Positions 24,058-31,604 of a stretch of 32,165 nucleotides of DNA are shown piece by piece (position 1 is the stretch's first letter; each line of letters begins with the position of its first letter). The notes beneath the pieces are model-generated. The model was not told the DNA's origin. It searched no databases and was given only the letters and a program-made list of their open reading frames with translations. The translations under genes and the position numbers were made by a program. Origin of the DNA: Oscillospiraceae bacterium (GTDB lineage Bacteria; Bacillota; Clostridia; Oscillospirales; Oscillospiraceae); NCBI GenBank assembly GCA_902775105.1, contig CACYLC010000022.1, positions 1 to 32,165 of the forward strand, read 5' to 3'.

Positions 24058-26097
24058 ATGACAAATCAGCAGCCATCGCTGCCTGTGCGGATCATAAAGG
24101 GGATCGTCAAATGGATCCTGATTCTGCTGGGCACCATGCTTTTGATCGGCGCTGCCACCGGGGCGATCATAGCGTGGTACGGCGCATCCTATGTGCAGGA
24201 AGTCATTCTGCCTGAGGCGGAGTCGGCTACGACGGCACTGGATCTGGTGCGCTCTGATACGGCCCAGACCTCAGCCATCTACTACTATGACTCCGTCACC
24301 GGCGGCTATCAGATAGAGCAGGTGCTTCACAGCGGCGAGAACCGGGTGTGGGCCTCTTATGACGACATTCCGGAGAACCTGATCAACGCTACCGTGGCCA
24401 TTGAGGACAAGCGCTTCTGGGAGCACGGCGGCGTGGACTGGGTGCGTACCGCCAGCGCCATGCTCCACCTCTTCACCGGACAGCGGCAGGAGGGCGGCTC
24501 CACCATTACCCAGCAGCTGATCAAAAACGTTACCCAGAACACGGATACCACCGTCAAGCGGAAGGTGTTGGAGATCTTTGAGGCGCTGGAGTTTGACGAC
24601 AACCACACCAAAGAGGAGACGCTGGAGTGGTATCTTAACAAGATCTATCTGGGTAACCGCTGCTACGGTGTGTATACGGCGGCTCAGCGGTATTTCGGCA
24701 AGGATCTGAGTGAGCTGACGCTGGCCGAGTGTGCCTCACTGATCTCTATCACCAACAACCCGGCGGTCTATAATCCGGAGGTGCACCCGGAGAACAACCT
24801 GCGCCGGCGCAATCTGGTGCTGGATCAGATGTGCGAGCAGGGCTACATCTCCGAGCAGGAGCGGGACGCCGCCAAGGCAGAGCCGCTGGTGCTGGCCAGG
24901 GGAGATCAGCAGACCCAGCAGCAGGAGACCGCCAGTTTGGACGGGGATTATTACTCCTGGTACACCGAGACGGTCATCGAATCGGTGGCAAAGGGTCTGG
25001 AGGAGAAGTATGCCATCGACTATGAGTCTGCCATTCAGATGATCTATTCCGGCGGACTCCAGATTTACAGCTGTCTGGATCCCAGGGTGCAGAGCGAGGT
25101 GGACGAGGTCTACCAGAGCGGGGATGTCCTCTCCGGCCATAAGTCCAGAAACGGACAGGATCTGGTCTCTGCCATCACTGTCATTGACAACCACACCGGT
25201 GCGGTGGTGGCCGTAGTGGGCGGCATCGGGGAGAAAGAGGGCAACCGTGTGTGGAATATGGCCACCATGACCACCCGTTCTCCCGGCTCCAGCTTTAAGC
25301 CTCTGGCAGTCTATACGCCCGGTCTTGAGATGGGGGTCATCACACCGGATACCCTTCTGGAGGACAGCTCCATCCGCCTCAGCGACGGCACCCTGTTCCC
25401 CAGATCCAACGACGGGAAAAAGCCAACGGGAGATCTGGTGACGGTGCAGTACGGCGTCCAGAAGTCCCTCAACACCATTGCCGCTCAGGTGCTTCAGCGG
25501 GTCAGTCCTCAGTATTCTTTTAGCTTTGTGCAGGAACGCTTTGGCATCTCCACACTGGTGGAGGGCTATACCGGCCCCTCCGGCAAGTATTACAGCGACC
25601 TGGATCTGGCTCCTCTGGCACTGGGCGGCCTGACCAAGGGTGTCTCCGTCTATGAAATGACGGCGGCCTATGCTGTCTTTGCCAGAGACGGCGTCTATAC
25701 CAAGCCCTATGTCTATACCGTCGTCACAGACAGCAACGGCGAGGTCATCCTCAGCACCGACGGCTATGACGTCACCCTCGACGCAGCGGGTCAGCCCATT
25801 ATCACCGGCTACGCCGCAGGAGAGGCGGTGCTGAAGGAGAGCACGGTTCAGCAAATGGAGCAGATGCTGATCAATGCGGTGGAAAACGGTACCGGTAAAA
25901 AAGCCAGAATCAGCGGCGTCGTGGTAGCCGGCAAGACCGGTACCACCAACGACGACTATGACCGCTGGTTTGCAGGCTATACCCCGGACTATACCGCTGC
26001 CGTCTGGACGGGCTACGAAAAGGCGGAGAGCATCAATTACGACGGCAATCCCTCGGTGGATCTGTGGCATGAGGTCATGGAGCGGCTGAGCGAATAG
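24058..26097 (+). CDS. Class A penicillin-binding protein (PBP1A family)
   Basis: Bifunctional peptidoglycan glycosyltransferase and transpeptidase, 679 residues. A membrane anchor spans about residues 13-38. The GT51 domain has the catalytic Glu116 in AIEDKRFWEHGG, then GGSTITQQLIKN and EALEFDDNHTKEETLEWYLNKIYLG. The transpeptidase domain has the SxxK motif SSFK at 411-414, SLN in QKSLNT, and KTGTT from Lys626. Length is standard, without a long C-terminal tail. ATG at 24058 follows AGGAGG by ten bases; an in-frame ATG 21 bp earlier lacks a ribosome site. A terminator follows directly. Secure. Confidence 0.95.
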   Translation: MTNQQPSLPVRIIKGIVKWILILLGTMLLIGAATGAIIAWYGASYVQEVILPEAESATTALDLVRSDTAQTSAIYYYDSVTGGYQIEQVLHSGENRVWASYDDIPENLINATVAIEDKRFWEHGGVDWVRTASAMLHLFTGQRQEGGSTITQQLIKNVTQNTDTTVKRKVLEIFEALEFDDNHTKEETLEWYLNKIYLGNRCYGVYTAAQRYFGKDLSELTLAECASLISITNNPAVYNPEVHPENNLRRRNLVLDQMCEQGYISEQERDAAKAEPLVLARGDQQTQQQETASLDGDYYSWYTETVIESVAKGLEEKYAIDYESAIQMIYSGGLQIYSCLDPRVQSEVDEVYQSGDVLSGHKSRNGQDLVSAITVIDNHTGAVVAVVGGIGEKEGNRVWNMATMTTRSPGSSFKPLAVYTPGLEMGVITPDTLLEDSSIRLSDGTLFPRSNDGKKPTGDLVTVQYGVQKSLNTIAAQVLQRVSPQYSFSFVQERFGISTLVEGYTGPSGKYYSDLDLAPLALGGLTKGVSVYEMTAAYAVFARDGVYTKPYVYTVVTDSNGEVILSTDGYDVTLDAAGQPIITGYAAGEAVLKESTVQQMEQMLINAVENGTGKKARISGVVVAGKTGTTNDDYDRWFAGYTPDYTAAVWTGYEKAESINYDGNPSVDLWHEVMERLSE

Positions 26098-26114
26098 TTC
26101 GTTCCGAAATACAG

Positions 26115-26151
26115 ACAGCGCAGAGAGCATGACCGTTCCCTGCGCTGTTTT
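26115..26151 (+). terminator. Terminator of the PBP gene
   Basis: ACAGCGCAG (26115-26123) and CTGCGCTGT (26140-26148) form a 9-bp stem with a 16-nt loop, followed by TTTGCT. It fills the gap between the convergent PBP and YtvI-like genes. Confidence 0.75.
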
Positions 26152-26152
26152 G

Positions 26153-27160
26153 CTACCCTTCGATCACGGCCATCCCGGCAGAGAGGGCGATGGGGGCAAG
26201 GATCAGCCCGCCGATCCCGAACAGCCGCAGCCCTATATACATGACCAGCAGCGTGACCAGCGGAGATGTCCCTGCCTGCCGGCCCAGGAACCGAGGCTCC
26301 AGTACCGAACGGCAGAGGGCGGCGATCATCCAGAGAAACATCAGCCCCAGCGCCCGCCACAGCTGCCCCTGGATCAGCGTCAGAGCAGCCCAGGGGACTA
26401 AGAGCAGACCGGAGCCAAATACCGGCAGGGCGTCGGCCAGCGCAATAAACAGCGCCAACGTCAGGGCACCGTCGATGTCCATCACCAGAAAGCCCAGCAC
26501 AAGCAGCCCAAAGGTGATGAGCATAAGCCGTCCCTGCACCCGAAGCCAGCCCAGCGCCCCCTGCATCAGCTTATGAAAGAGACTGCGGATGGCGTTCTCC
26601 CAGCCGTGAGGCAGCAGACGGAGCAGCCCCTCTTTTACCCGCTGCCAGTCGGCAGCGGCATAAAAGCTCCCGAGCAGGGCGACGCCCCAGGCAAAGAGGA
26701 TACCCGGCAGGGCGGCCGCCGTACTGGCGGCCCACTCGGTCAGCGCCTCTGTCAGATGGGTACGAAGGGCGCTGCTCTGGGTTTGAAGCTGGGTGAGCAG
26801 CCACTCGATGCCGCCCCGTAAAAAGGCGGGAAGCCGGGCGGCGAAGTGTTCCAGATGAGTCCACAGGGCGGTGCCGTCCCGGGCACCGGCAAGAACGGCG
26901 GGAACGTCCTGCCACAGCTTGACGATGAGCAGCAGGAGCAGACAGCAAAGCAGAAGGCCGCTGATGGTGAGAATGAGCAGAGCGGCCAGCCACCGAGGGA
27001 GCTGTTGGGCAAGTCTTGAGACGGGGCGGTCCGCCCAGTGCGCCAAAAGCAGCGCGGCCAGAAAGGGAAACAGACAGCTCCGTACCCCGGAGCTGAACAG
27101 CAGAGCGAGAGCAAGGGCGATTAAAATGCCCCCTTTGGCGAAGTCTACTATGGATCTCAT
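26153..27160 (-). CDS. AI-2E family transporter / YtvI-like sporulation membrane protein
   Basis: A 335-residue protein with about seven or eight hydrophobic segments. The order is typical of the AI-2E transporter family (PF01594): two N-terminal segments, a double segment around LAALLILTISGLLLCCLLLLLIV, a long amphipathic middle part, and a C-terminal block with DALPVFGSGLLLVPWA and a VLEPRFLGRQ element (the family's conserved E-P-x-x-x-G). Members in spore formers include YtvI. The substrate, if any, is not known. ATG at 27160 is used rather than the TTG 6 bp earlier, as AAAGGGG is then suitably spaced. It is divergent from the ACT-hom-lysC operon. Confidence 0.85.
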   Translation of the reverse strand: MRSIVDFAKGGILIALALALLFSSGVRSCLFPFLAALLLAHWADRPVSRLAQQLPRWLAALLILTISGLLLCCLLLLLIVKLWQDVPAVLAGARDGTALWTHLEHFAARLPAFLRGGIEWLLTQLQTQSSALRTHLTEALTEWAASTAAALPGILFAWGVALLGSFYAAADWQRVKEGLLRLLPHGWENAIRSLFHKLMQGALGWLRVQGRLMLITFGLLVLGFLVMDIDGALTLALFIALADALPVFGSGLLLVPWAALTLIQGQLWRALGLMFLWMIAALCRSVLEPRFLGRQAGTSPLVTLLVMYIGLRLFGIGGLILAPIALSAGMAVIEG

Positions 27161-27208
27161 GTGCAATCTGCCCCTTTTCTGTCAAAGCGCCAAAATGGAA
27201 AAACCCGG

Positions 27209-27237
27209 TTGCAATCAAAAAAACGGTGTGCTATCAT
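27209..27237 (+). promoter_or_regulatory. Promoter of the ACT-hom-lysC operon
   Basis: TTGCAA (27209-27214) and TATCAT (27232-27237) are 17 bp apart. Transcription should start near 27244, giving a leader of about 58 nt with no recognised riboswitch; a lysine riboswitch, common before lysC, is too large to fit here. Confidence 0.72.
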
Positions 27238-27301
27238 ATGAAATGCAGCGCCAAAATGACCGCCACGGGCGGACAAATGTATGCGGAAGGAAGTGCGGCA
27301 G

Positions 27302-27742
27302 ATGTCCAGCGCACCGAAGTATTTCATCGTCGAGGCAGAGGCACTGCCGGAGATCTACCGCAAGGTAGCCAGAGCCAAGCAGGCGCTGGAGCTGCACGAG
27401 GCGGCGACGGTGAACGAGGCGGCAAAGCTGGCGGGCATCAGCCGCAGCGCATTCTATAAATATAAGGATGCCGTCCGTCCCTTTAACGACATGATGAACG
27501 GTCATATCGTCACCTTTCAGGTCATGCTCCGGGATGAGCCGGGTGTTCTGTCGGCGATATTGAATATTTTCGCACAATCCGGCGCAAATATTCTCACCAT
27601 CAACCAATCCATTCCGACAGACGGTGTGGCGGCGGTGACCATCGGCGCAGAGATCTCCGGCCTGCACATCCCGCCGGAGGAGCTGGCCCGGCTGCTGGAG
27701 GGGCAGAGCGGCGTCATTAAGATGGAAATTTTGGCAGGTTAA
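27302..27742 (+). CDS. pheB: ACT domain protein (PheB/UPF0735-like)
   Basis: A 146-residue protein with two parts: an N-terminal helical, HTH-like region (KYFIVEAEALPEIYRKV, then AAKLAGISRSAFYKYKDAV) and a C-terminal ACT domain (GHIVTFQVMLRDEPGVLSAILNIF...) of the kind that binds amino acids. This is the PheB/UPF0735 layout, which in Firmicutes commonly precedes hom. ATG at 27302 is chosen because AGGAAG is well spaced to it and the family starts MS..KY(F/Y)IV; the ATG at 27281 is less likely. It likely senses an amino acid and regulates hom, lysC or their products, but the ligand is unknown. Confidence 0.88.
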   Translation: MSSAPKYFIVEAEALPEIYRKVARAKQALELHEAATVNEAAKLAGISRSAFYKYKDAVRPFNDMMNGHIVTFQVMLRDEPGVLSAILNIFAQSGANILTINQSIPTDGVAAVTIGAEISGLHIPPEELARLLEGQSGVIKMEILAG

Positions 27743-27786
27743 GCGGCAACGTCAGTTTTCACTGTTTTAGTAAGAGGAGAGTAGAA

Positions 27787-28989
27787 ATGGTCAATGTAGC
27801 GATTCTGGGCTTCGGTACCGTCGGTTCCGGCGTGGCCGAAGTCATTGCAAAGAACAACCAGCAGATCGCCCAGCGGGTCTCCAACCCCATTGAGGTGAAG
27901 TATGTGCTGGATGTGCGGGATTTCCCGGACAGCCCCTTTGCGGACAAGGTGATCCACGACTTTTCCATCATTGAAAACGATCCCGATGTGGGTGTGGTGG
28001 TAGAGACCATCGGCGGGGCGAAAATTGCGCTGGACTTTACCCGCCGGGCGCTGGCTGCCGGGAAGAGTGTCGTCACCTCCAACAAGGAGCTGGTGGCCAC
28101 TCATGGCTACGAGCTGATGCAGCTTGCCAAGGAGAAGAACGTCTCCTACCTGTTTGAGGCCAGCGTGGGCGGCGGTATTCCCATCTTAAAACCCATCCGC
28201 ACCTGCCTTGCCGCCAACGAGCTGAGCGAGATCACCGGCATCCTGAACGGCACCACCAACTATATCCTCACCCGGATGATCCGGGCAGGGCTGTCTTTTG
28301 AGGATGCCCTGAAGGAGGCCCAGGCCAACGGCTTTGCCGAGCAGAATCCCGCTGCTGACATTGAGGGGCACGACGCCTGCCGCAAAATCTGCATCCTGGC
28401 CTCTCTGGGCTTCGGCCGTCAGATCTCCCCCGAGCAGGTGCCCACCGAGGGCATCACCTCCATTACCCTGGCTGACGTGGACTACGCCCGCAGCGCAGGC
28501 ATGAAGATCAAGCTGCTGGGCCGTGCCATCCGCCGGGACTCCGACGGAAAGGTCTGCGCCTTTGTCGCACCCCATCTGGTGTCGGATGAGTCTCCCCTTG
28601 CCAATGTGGAAGGTGTGTTTAACGCCATCTCTGTGGTGGGCGACGCCATCGGCGACGTCATGTTCTACGGGCAGGGTGCCGGCAAGCTGCCCACTGCTTC
28701 CGCCGTGGTTGCGGACGTCATGGACGCAGCCAAGCACCAGTGCTATCTGAAAAACAACTGCTGGGAGGCCGGCGGTGACGATGTGGTCTACTCTGCAGAG
28801 GAGATCAAGAGCCGCTGGTACGTCCGGCTGGGTGACACGGACGCTGTTCCCGGCGCCAAGGCGCTCCACGCCGCCGAGGCAGTCAGGGGCGAGGGCGCAT
28901 GGCTGACGGAGCAGGCGATGACGCCGTCTGAGGTGGAGAAGCTGCTGGCCGGCCGTGCGGTCCGGTCGCTGTACCGGGTACTGGAGTAA
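27787..28989 (+). CDS. hom: Homoserine dehydrogenase
   Basis: Reduces aspartate semialdehyde to homoserine, on the way to threonine and methionine. The 400-residue protein has the NAD(P)-binding ILGFGTVGSGVAEVIAKN at the N terminus, TSNKELVATHG with the family's active-site Lys, EASVGGGIPILKPIR, and ILNGTTNYILTRM in the catalytic domain. The C-terminal 65 or so residues keep the general strand pattern of an ACT domain (SRWYVRL ... RSLYRVLE) but lack the usual D-x-P-G-V-L regulatory motif. AGAGGAGAG precedes the ATG. It follows the ACT protein gene by 44 bp and precedes lysC by 63 bp. Secure. Confidence 0.95.
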   Translation: MVNVAILGFGTVGSGVAEVIAKNNQQIAQRVSNPIEVKYVLDVRDFPDSPFADKVIHDFSIIENDPDVGVVVETIGGAKIALDFTRRALAAGKSVVTSNKELVATHGYELMQLAKEKNVSYLFEASVGGGIPILKPIRTCLAANELSEITGILNGTTNYILTRMIRAGLSFEDALKEAQANGFAEQNPAADIEGHDACRKICILASLGFGRQISPEQVPTEGITSITLADVDYARSAGMKIKLLGRAIRRDSDGKVCAFVAPHLVSDESPLANVEGVFNAISVVGDAIGDVMFYGQGAGKLPTASAVVADVMDAAKHQCYLKNNCWEAGGDDVVYSAEEIKSRWYVRLGDTDAVPGAKALHAAEAVRGEGAWLTEQAMTPSEVEKLLAGRAVRSLYRVLE

Positions 28990-29052
28990 TCACGTAAAAT
29001 AGAGGGGATATTCCCCCAAAATGAATCGAAGATTGGGAGGGACCCATCCAAT

Positions 29053-30279
29053 ATGGGACTGATCGTACAGAAATTCGGCGGCACCTCTGTCGCCAATACC
29101 GAGCGGCTGCAAAATGTGGCCCGCATCATCACAGAGACATATAAGGCCGGAAACGACGTGGTGGCCGTCCTCTCCGCTCAGGGAGACACCACCGACGAGC
29201 TGCTGGAGAAGGCGGCGGAGATCAACCCCCGTGCCTCCAAGCGGGAGATGGATATGCTCCTGTCTACCGGCGAACAGGTGTCGATTTCCCTGTGCGCCAT
29301 GGCGATCGAGGCGCTGGGTTTCCCGGTGATCTCCCTCACCGGCTGGCAGGTGGGCATGAAAACCAACCGTACCTATGGCGACGCCCGCATCACCCGCATC
29401 GACAAGGATCGCCTGGAGTCCGAGCTCGGTCAGCATAAGATCGTACTGGTGGCGGGCTTTCAGGGCATCAACCGCTTCGACGACGTGACCACGCTGGGAC
29501 GGGGCGGCTCGGATACCTCCGCTGTGGCGCTGGCTGCCGTGCTCCACGCGGACCTCTGCCAGATCTTCACCGACGTGGACGGCGTCTATACCGCAGATCC
29601 CCGGTTGGTGGAGGATGCTGAGAAGCTGGAGGAGATCACCTACGACGAGATGCTGGAGCTGGCGACGCTGGGCGCCCAGGTGCTCCACAATCGCTCCGTC
29701 GAGATGGCAAAGAAATACGCAGTGAATCTGGAGGTACTCTCCAGCTTTACCGGAAATCCCGGTACGAAAGTCAAGGAGGTCGTGAAAACCATGGAAAAGT
29801 CTCACATCAGCGGTGTGGCAAAGGATAAGAATATCGCCCGTCTGGCTCTGGTGGGCCTGAGCAACCAGCCCGGCATTGCATTTAAGATTTTCTCCCTGCT
29901 GGCCAAGGAGAAAATCAACGTGGACATCATCCTCCAGTCCATCGGCCGGGATGATACCAAGGACATCAGCTTTACCGTGACCCGCTCCGATCTGGAGCGT
30001 GCAAGCGAACTGCTGGAGCAGCGGAAGGAGGCGCTGGGCTTCAAGCGTTTGGAGGTCAGTGACCATGTGGCCAAGGTCTCCATCGTGGGTGCCGGCATGA
30101 TCAATAGCCCCGGCGTGGCCGCTACCATGTTCGAGGCTCTCTATGACGCCGGCATCAACATCAACATGATCTCCACCAGCGAGATCAAGGTTTCTGTCCT
30201 TGTGGACGAGAGCCAGGCGGATCGTGCCGTGCAGGTCATCCACAGCCAGTTCTTCCGTGAGTTCGGCCAGCAGCAGTAA
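29053..30279 (+). CDS. lysC: Aspartokinase, class II (alpha chain)
   Basis: Phosphorylates aspartate with ATP, the entry step to lysine, threonine and methionine. The 408-residue protein has VQKFGGTSVAN at the N terminus, AALLSAQGDTTDEL-like region, LGRGGSDTSAVALAAVL and DVDGVYTADPR in the kinase domain, and two ACT domains from about residue 260 (LVGLSNQPGIAFKIFSLL and KVSIVGAGMINSPGVAATMF). It is equal in length to the B. subtilis lysC product and, like it, shows an internal start (see 29773). GGGAGGGA stands before the ATG. It is the last gene of the operon and is followed by a terminator. Secure. Confidence 0.96.
   Translation: MGLIVQKFGGTSVANTERLQNVARIITETYKAGNDVVAVLSAQGDTTDELLEKAAEINPRASKREMDMLLSTGEQVSISLCAMAIEALGFPVISLTGWQVGMKTNRTYGDARITRIDKDRLESELGQHKIVLVAGFQGINRFDDVTTLGRGGSDTSAVALAAVLHADLCQIFTDVDGVYTADPRLVEDAEKLEEITYDEMLELATLGAQVLHNRSVEMAKKYAVNLEVLSSFTGNPGTKVKEVVKTMEKSHISGVAKDKNIARLALVGLSNQPGIAFKIFSLLAKEKINVDIILQSIGRDDTKDISFTVTRSDLERASELLEQRKEALGFKRLEVSDHVAKVSIVGAGMINSPGVAATMFEALYDAGININMISTSEIKVSVLVDESQADRAVQVIHSQFFREFGQQQ
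29773..30279 (+). other. Internal ribosome site and start for aspartokinase beta chain
   Basis: AAGGAGG at 29773-29779 lies 11 bases before an in-frame ATG at 29791-29793 (Met247 of 408). Translation from here gives a 162-residue protein with only the two ACT domains. B. subtilis aspartokinase II makes its beta subunit in this way, from an internal start at nearly the same residue. The ribosome site is one of the best in the window although it is inside a gene, which argues that it is used. Confidence 0.65.
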
Positions 30280-30294
30280 TCGTCTTTAGAAATG

Positions 30295-30346
30295 AAAAAA
30301 TACGGATACCGGGTATGCAGAGAGATGCTTCCCGGTATCCGTTTTT
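30295..30346. terminator. Bidirectional terminator between lysC and plsC
   Basis: ACGGATACCGGG (30302-30313) and CCCGGTATCCGT (30331-30342) form a perfect 12-bp stem with a 17-nt loop. TTTTT follows on the plus strand and ATTTTTTC on the minus strand, so it ends both lysC and plsC transcripts. Confidence 0.88.
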
Positions 30347-30370
30347 CGTTTGAGTGAAAGTCTGTGTCGA

Positions 30371-31096
30371 TCAGGAGGGGGATTTCTCCAGAGCCCCGGC
30401 AATTCGCTCACGGGCCAGAGCGCCGATCTCGTTGGTGCGCATTCCCTTGATCCGTTCAGCGTCCAGAACCTCCAGAATGTGGATCTCCACACGGCTCCGG
30501 CGGAGGGGGTAGTTTTTGTGAATGTCCTCCGTTCCACGGACAGCGGCGATGACCACGGGGACATTGGCCTTCTGGGCGATCTGAAACATCCCGTTGTGGA
30601 AGGGGAGTAGCTCTTTGCCGTAGTTCCGGGTGCCCTCCGGGTAGACGGCGACGGACACCTCGTTCTTTTTCAGCAGCTCCGCCGCCCGATTCACCGTCTT
30701 GATGGCATTTCTGGGATTGTCTCGGTCGATGGGCATAAAGCAGCATTTGCGGATGATCCTGCCGAAGAAGGGGACTTTAAAGTTCTCCGGCTTGGAGATG
30801 AAGGCCAGATCCTGCTTGCGGAAGATGTACCATGAGAGGATCGGGTCAAATTTGGAGCTGTGGTTGGAGACAAACAGGAACCGCCCCTCAGGCAGTTTTT
30901 CCATCCCGCTGACCTCCACGCGGATGCGAACCAGCACCATGCACATCGCGGTGGCGCTGTTGATGAGAAAGCGATAAAAACAGCTGTTTCTGTCATACTC
31001 CCTGTTCACATCCACAAAGAGGCCGCAGACGGTGAGAAACAGGAAATAAAGCGCTACCAGCGCAGCCAGTGACAACAAAATCCACAGCACGATCAT
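30371..31096 (-). CDS. plsC: 1-acyl-sn-glycerol-3-phosphate acyltransferase
   Basis: Acylates lysophosphatidic acid to phosphatidic acid in membrane lipid synthesis. The 241-residue protein begins with a membrane segment (IVLWILLSLAALVALYFLF), then has the PlsC motif I NHSSKFDP (His-x4-Asp), the FFGRIIRKCCFMPIDRD segment, and motif III YPEGTRN. Length and motifs fit the family. GGGAGAG stands before the ATG at 31096, and an extended -10 promoter (TGTTATAAT) lies upstream. It is a single-gene unit on the minus strand. The call is secure as to family; preference for a substrate is inferred. Confidence 0.92.
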   Translation of the reverse strand: MIVLWILLSLAALVALYFLFLTVCGLFVDVNREYDRNSCFYRFLINSATAMCMVLVRIRVEVSGMEKLPEGRFLFVSNHSSKFDPILSWYIFRKQDLAFISKPENFKVPFFGRIIRKCCFMPIDRDNPRNAIKTVNRAAELLKKNEVSVAVYPEGTRNYGKELLPFHNGMFQIAQKANVPVVIAAVRGTEDIHKNYPLRRSRVEIHILEVLDAERIKGMRTNEIGALARERIAGALEKSPS

Positions 31097-31178
31097 GGTC
31101 GATCTCTCCCTTTCCGATTATGGGATTATTTGGGCAGTGCGCACAGACAAACCCCGCAATGCCACAGAATTTCAACAT

Positions 31179-31187
31179 ATTATAACA
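31179..31187 (-). promoter_or_regulatory. Extended -10 promoter of plsC
   Basis: On the minus strand TGTTATAAT has a perfect TATAAT (31179-31184) with the TGn extension; there is no good -35 box. It gives a leader of about 75 nt. Confidence 0.6.
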
Positions 31188-31291
31188 TACTTCCATCCAA
31201 GAGGGAAGCGGTTTGGACGTAAAATGACATCGGCTGGGAGAACGGGAATTGGCAACAGACAGAAGTGTGAAAAAATATTACAAAAAATTCC

Positions 31292-31319
31292 TTGCAAATG
31301 TGGGGTATCCTGTTATAAT
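31292..31319 (+). promoter_or_regulatory. Promoter of the surface-protein leader
   Basis: TTGCAA (31292-31297) and a perfect TATAAT (31314-31319) are 16 bp apart. The transcript would start near 31326, about 280 nt before the start codon at 31605. Confidence 0.7.
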
Positions 31320-31340
31320 AAACTTGAGAAAACAAAATAG

Positions 31341-31604
31341 TGCGACAGCTGTCCGGTGTTACCAGCACCCGACAGCCGATGCAGGTGCCCTAATCACCAT
31401 ACATAACGGCAAAGCCGCATCGCACACGGATATTATAGGGGAATTCGCCCTTGTTTGCGTTGCCTTTGCCTTGTACGTCACGGCGCTGTGTATGGGACAA
31501 AACCCTGCACGGCGCTTTTGTTTTCTCCCTCGGCGGCCGGGGCGCAGGCCCCGTGCCGCTGTGCGGGGAGATCGACCGAGACGACACAAGGAAAGGATGG
31601 TAAG
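31341..31604 (+). promoter_or_regulatory. Structured 5' leader, riboswitch-like, class unknown
   Basis: The leader of about 280 nt has a hairpin GCTGTC-c-GGTG ... CACC-c-GACAGC (31348-31376). Next is a possible three-way junction closed by CGATGC/GCATCG (31377-31382 with 31417-31422) that holds GGTG-ccctaat-CACC (31384-31398) and CGGC-aaa-GCCG (31407-31417). After the terminator-like hairpin a further hairpin CGGGGC-GCAG-GCCCCG (31538-31553) precedes the ribosome site. No known riboswitch class was recognised. The short ORFs in this stretch lack ribosome sites. Confidence 0.5.
31483..31524 (+). terminator. Terminator-like hairpin inside the leader
   Basis: GCGC-t-GTG-tat-GGG (31483-31496) pairs with CCC-tg-CAC-g-GCGC (31503-31515), and TTTTGTTTT follows. 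It stands about 80 bp before the start codon, downstream of the structured part, where a regulated terminator would be expected. Confidence 0.65.

Noticed and set aside
24736-26130. A 464-codon open frame opposite the PBP gene.
   Set aside because: Shadow of the PBP transpeptidase domain, which carries all three active-site motifs.
31341-31440. c-di-GMP-I riboswitch, prompted by ACGGCAAAGCC.
   Set aside because: Only one of the conserved core segments is present, with an extra G, and neither the second core segment nor the tetraloop-receptor helix could be found.
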